From Alphaproteobacteria bacterium (GTDB lineage: Bacteria > Pseudomonadota > Alphaproteobacteria > RF32 > UBA3637), in assembly GCA_017632555.1 (NCBI GenBank), contig JAGBRF010000153.1, positions 1 through 9,401 on the forward strand: a DNA stretch of 9,401 nucleotides, written 5' to 3'. Both the position numbers and the translations under genes were made by a program. The notes beneath the pieces were generated by a model. That model searched no databases. It had not been told where the DNA came from and was given only the letters and a program-made list of their open reading frames with translations. Numbering within the stretch: position 1 is the stretch's first letter; every line of letters begins with the position of its first letter. Positions 8,097 through 9,401 of this stretch are shown piece by piece.

Positions 8097-9401
8097 TACA
8101 CCATTTAATAAAGTGTAACCGTTGGCACAAGCAGAACATCCGCAACTGTCGTTATATGTAGAGCAATGATCTATCAGATTACAACATTTCGCTCCACCAT
8201 TGACAGGTTGCTTGGTGCCTGTACATGTAGTACACTTACAACTGCTATTGTATCCTGTCGTTGAACAACCCGTTATTGCCGTACAACATAATGAGTTGTT
8301 ATTGACCGGTGTTTTGCCACTCGTGCATGTAGTACACTTACAACTGCTGTTGTATCCGCTTGTAGAACAACCGTCTATCTTAGCACAACATTTTGTTCCG
8401 CTGCTGACCGGTGTTGTTCCGTTGGTACATGCCGTACAAGCACAGCTGTTACTGCTGTATGTTGAACATCCGGACACGCCATCACAACAATATCCGTTTC
8501 TGAGCGGGTGATCGGACGGACATGTGTGACATGTACAATCGTCATTATAGAGTGTACAGTAATTTGAATCACATTGCTTACAAGTTCCTTGATATGTTTT
8601 TACGTATCCCGGAGAACACGTTTGGCAACTACAATCCGAACGATTATAAGAGGCACAATTTGCTTTGTTTTGACAACACACGTTATATTCAGCCTGTGTA
8701 TAACCGCTTGAACATTGTCCGCATCCGCAATACGAATAGGACCCGCTCTTTATGTATGTACTACATCCGGTTATCGGGGAACAACAAGTCTCACCCAACG
8801 GATTATTATATTGGTCGATTATTGTTCCTACTACCTGACTGCCGGTACATGTTGCACAATTACAGTTGCTGTCATAGGAATTACAACCCGCAATTGTAGG
8901 ACAACATTGATAATTATACCTTGTATCAATAGAATTATAGGCCGATTCATTCAATGTATATCCATCATCACATGTTATACAACGACAATATTGCGAATTC
9001 TCGTTGTCTCCATAACGATAGCAATGGCTGACACCACAGGAAATACATGCACCGCTTGGATTATACGGATCCGGTTGTTCACTCGATCCCCAACATGTAG
9101 CGCATCCGCAACTATCATTATAACTGCCACAGAGTTTTTGTTCACAGCAAGCCGTACCACTTGCATTCGGGAAACGAGATGAGTCTGTGGAAGTGTTTGC
9201 ATCACATGCCGTACATCTGCAGTTTGCATCATAAGTATTACAATTTGTTATTTTCGGACAACATACCGAACCGTTACCACCCGGAACTTGGTTGTTGCTA
9301 CAAGCCGTACACTTACAATTTGAATCATAAGTTGTACAAGAAGAATTTGCATTTGATATCTTCGTACAACATCTTGAATTATTATTGACGGCTATACGAC
9401 C
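6927..9401 (-). CDS. Giant cysteine-repeat protein of unknown function, 5' end beyond window
   Basis: I do not recognise a named family. The frame is open from the right edge to a TAG at 6927-6929, giving 824 visible residues; the start is outside the window. By hand count about 127 residues are Cys (some 15%). Most of the rest is Ser, Thr, Asn, Gly, Asp and Tyr, with few long hydrophobic stretches. Visible residues 1-435 are about twelve repeats, each with six Cys: CC, a single C often in GCSTY, then CxCxxC, then a Gly/Pro/Asn-rich linker. Residues 436-824 change to modules of the type CxxDxDC...C...C (for example CETDGDC, CDTDNDC, CNSDADC). The protein ends in CAHQ with no visible membrane anchor or sorting signal. 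Such a cysteine density normally means disulfide-bonded extracytoplasmic modules, so I infer a secreted or surface protein; the signal peptide would lie off the window. An internal TTG at 8952-8954 is not a credible start because repeats continue upstream of it. Metal binding is a less likely alternative. Confidence 0.85.
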   Translation of the reverse strand, partial: GRIAVNNNSRCCTKISNANSSCTTYDSNCKCTACSNNQVPGGNGSVCCPKITNCNTYDANCRCTACDANTSTDSSRFPNASGTACCEQKLCGSYNDSCGCATCWGSSEQPDPYNPSGACISCGVSHCYRYGDNENSQYCRCITCDDGYTLNESAYNSIDTRYNYQCCPTIAGCNSYDSNCNCATCTGSQVVGTIIDQYNNPLGETCCSPITGCSTYIKSGSYSYCGCGQCSSGYTQAEYNVCCQNKANCASYNRSDCSCQTCSPGYVKTYQGTCKQCDSNYCTLYNDDCTCHTCPSDHPLRNGYCCDGVSGCSTYSSNSCACTACTNGTTPVSSGTKCCAKIDGCSTSGYNSSCKCTTCTSGKTPVNNNSLCCTAITGCSTTGYNSSCKCTTCTGTKQPVNGGAKCCNLIDHCSTYNDSCGCSACANGYTLLNGVCYKSCSDDSDCASGEKCSEDEVCRTNSCQGDHAYCLSAFGYGYACSKNEKCEYTGCQDNYPDTTCAKFVEYHDGQNISYRCRTNGYCSSPSCNSDADCSNIANGYYGSTPWLCAIYDEDEPGYCVQAYCETDGDCTTLFGLSYECLSNRCVSTQVNVSCSSDAGCEAALGIRYKCSNSKCVLKAECLANVDCPDCKECVNGTCVTSTNGSCCNSEYGQVWCRSGCVSNPTSFYGLCDHLGSDICGMTYGPEYTYGSNYWGSICVRTYCDTDNDCSDVSGRQNLYCHGGVCKVRTCASHADCTDSTGNCGKCLSEDGYGPGFEWAGYCKRGGSWMPAQENSTCCLNVYCPNSSCAYGGGCACTSGDDALCKAIYGPTGYCNGGGGQCAHQ
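8097..9401 (-). repeat. Array of about twelve six-cysteine protein repeats (CC-C-CxCxxC)
   Basis: Reading in the gene's direction, unit starts (the CC or CxxC pair) recur every 30-48 residues. The pattern is CC, three to seven residues, C, a short S/T-Y-rich stretch, then CxCxxC and a linker of about 10-22 residues. In the fourth and eighth units CC is replaced by CxxC (CISC and CKQC). The last unit (8097-8186) is followed directly by CYKSC and then the C-terminal region. Upper ends of the last complete units are 8582, 8489, 8390, 8288 and 8186. The array continues past the right edge. Confidence 0.85.
8187..8390 (-). repeat. Two near-identical adjacent 102-bp tandem copies within the Cys-repeat array
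   Basis: Units 8289-8390 and 8187-8288 are each exactly 102 bp (34 residues). They share GYNSSCKCTTCT and very similar DNA; on the plus strand, the stretch beginning GTACATGTAGTACACTTACA at 8221 recurs with one change at 8323. The neighbouring unit 8391-8489 is 99 bp and related but more diverged. This points to a recent unit duplication. Confidence 0.8.

Noticed and set aside
6927..8954. A 675-residue version of the Cys-rich protein starting at 8954
   Set aside because: The codon there is TTG inside a repeat, and the same frame with the same Cys repeats continues without a stop to 9401. The protein simply starts beyond the window.
8522..9182. Plus-strand frames opposite the Cys-rich gene (8522-8899, 8715-9182)
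   Set aside because: They are Thr/Ile/Tyr/Asn/His-rich artefacts of reading TGT/TGC-rich DNA on the other strand, with no ribosome binding site or domain. The minus-strand repeat frame explains the region.
8097..9401. CRISPR-like array from the regular repeats on the right side
   Set aside because: Repeats are about 100 bp, diverged at DNA level, continuous without spacers, and in one open reading frame. They are protein repeats.

Overview
The window reads as the chromosome of a Gram-negative bacterium with moderately AT-rich DNA. The evidence is an RND efflux pump with its periplasmic adaptor, a CPA1 antiporter with cytosolic regulatory domains, a LOG-family enzyme and XseB. No gene here fixes the taxon. 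An uncultured host-associated alphaproteobacterium would fit the mix of housekeeping genes and a giant Cys-repeat protein, but that is a low-confidence inference. I see no rRNA, tRNA, CRISPR array, transposase or integrase.

Layout. Positions 1-6504 hold four genes, all on the minus strand and transcribed right to left: a LOG-family protein (5515-6504), a K+/Na+:H+ antiporter of the NhaP2/CvrA type (3744-5513), a membrane-fusion adaptor (2495-3643) and an AcrB/MexB-like RND pump (1-2491, its C-terminus cut by the window edge). LOG and antiporter are 1 nt apart; adaptor and pump are 3 nt apart. The 100-nt gap between the two pairs carries a plausible sigma-70 promoter and no clear terminator, so there are probably two transcription units with possible read-through. 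A 119-nt divergent region (6505-6623) with a perfect 14-bp palindrome separates LOG from xseB (6624-6854, plus strand). A bidirectional hairpin terminator (6889-6918) lies between xseB and a convergent minus-strand gene.

The right quarter (6927-9401) is a single open frame that runs off the right edge. It encodes at least 824 residues of an extraordinarily cysteine-rich protein, with about 127 Cys (roughly 15%) by hand count. Its N-terminal visible half is about twelve tandem repeats of some 30-48 residues, each with six cysteines in a CC...C...CxCxxC pattern. Its C-terminal half has a different cysteine module built on CxxDxDC. Its true start lies outside the window, and a shorter start near 8954 is only an internal TTG codon. 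This gene is the most unusual element of the window; the other genes are recognisable transport or housekeeping functions.
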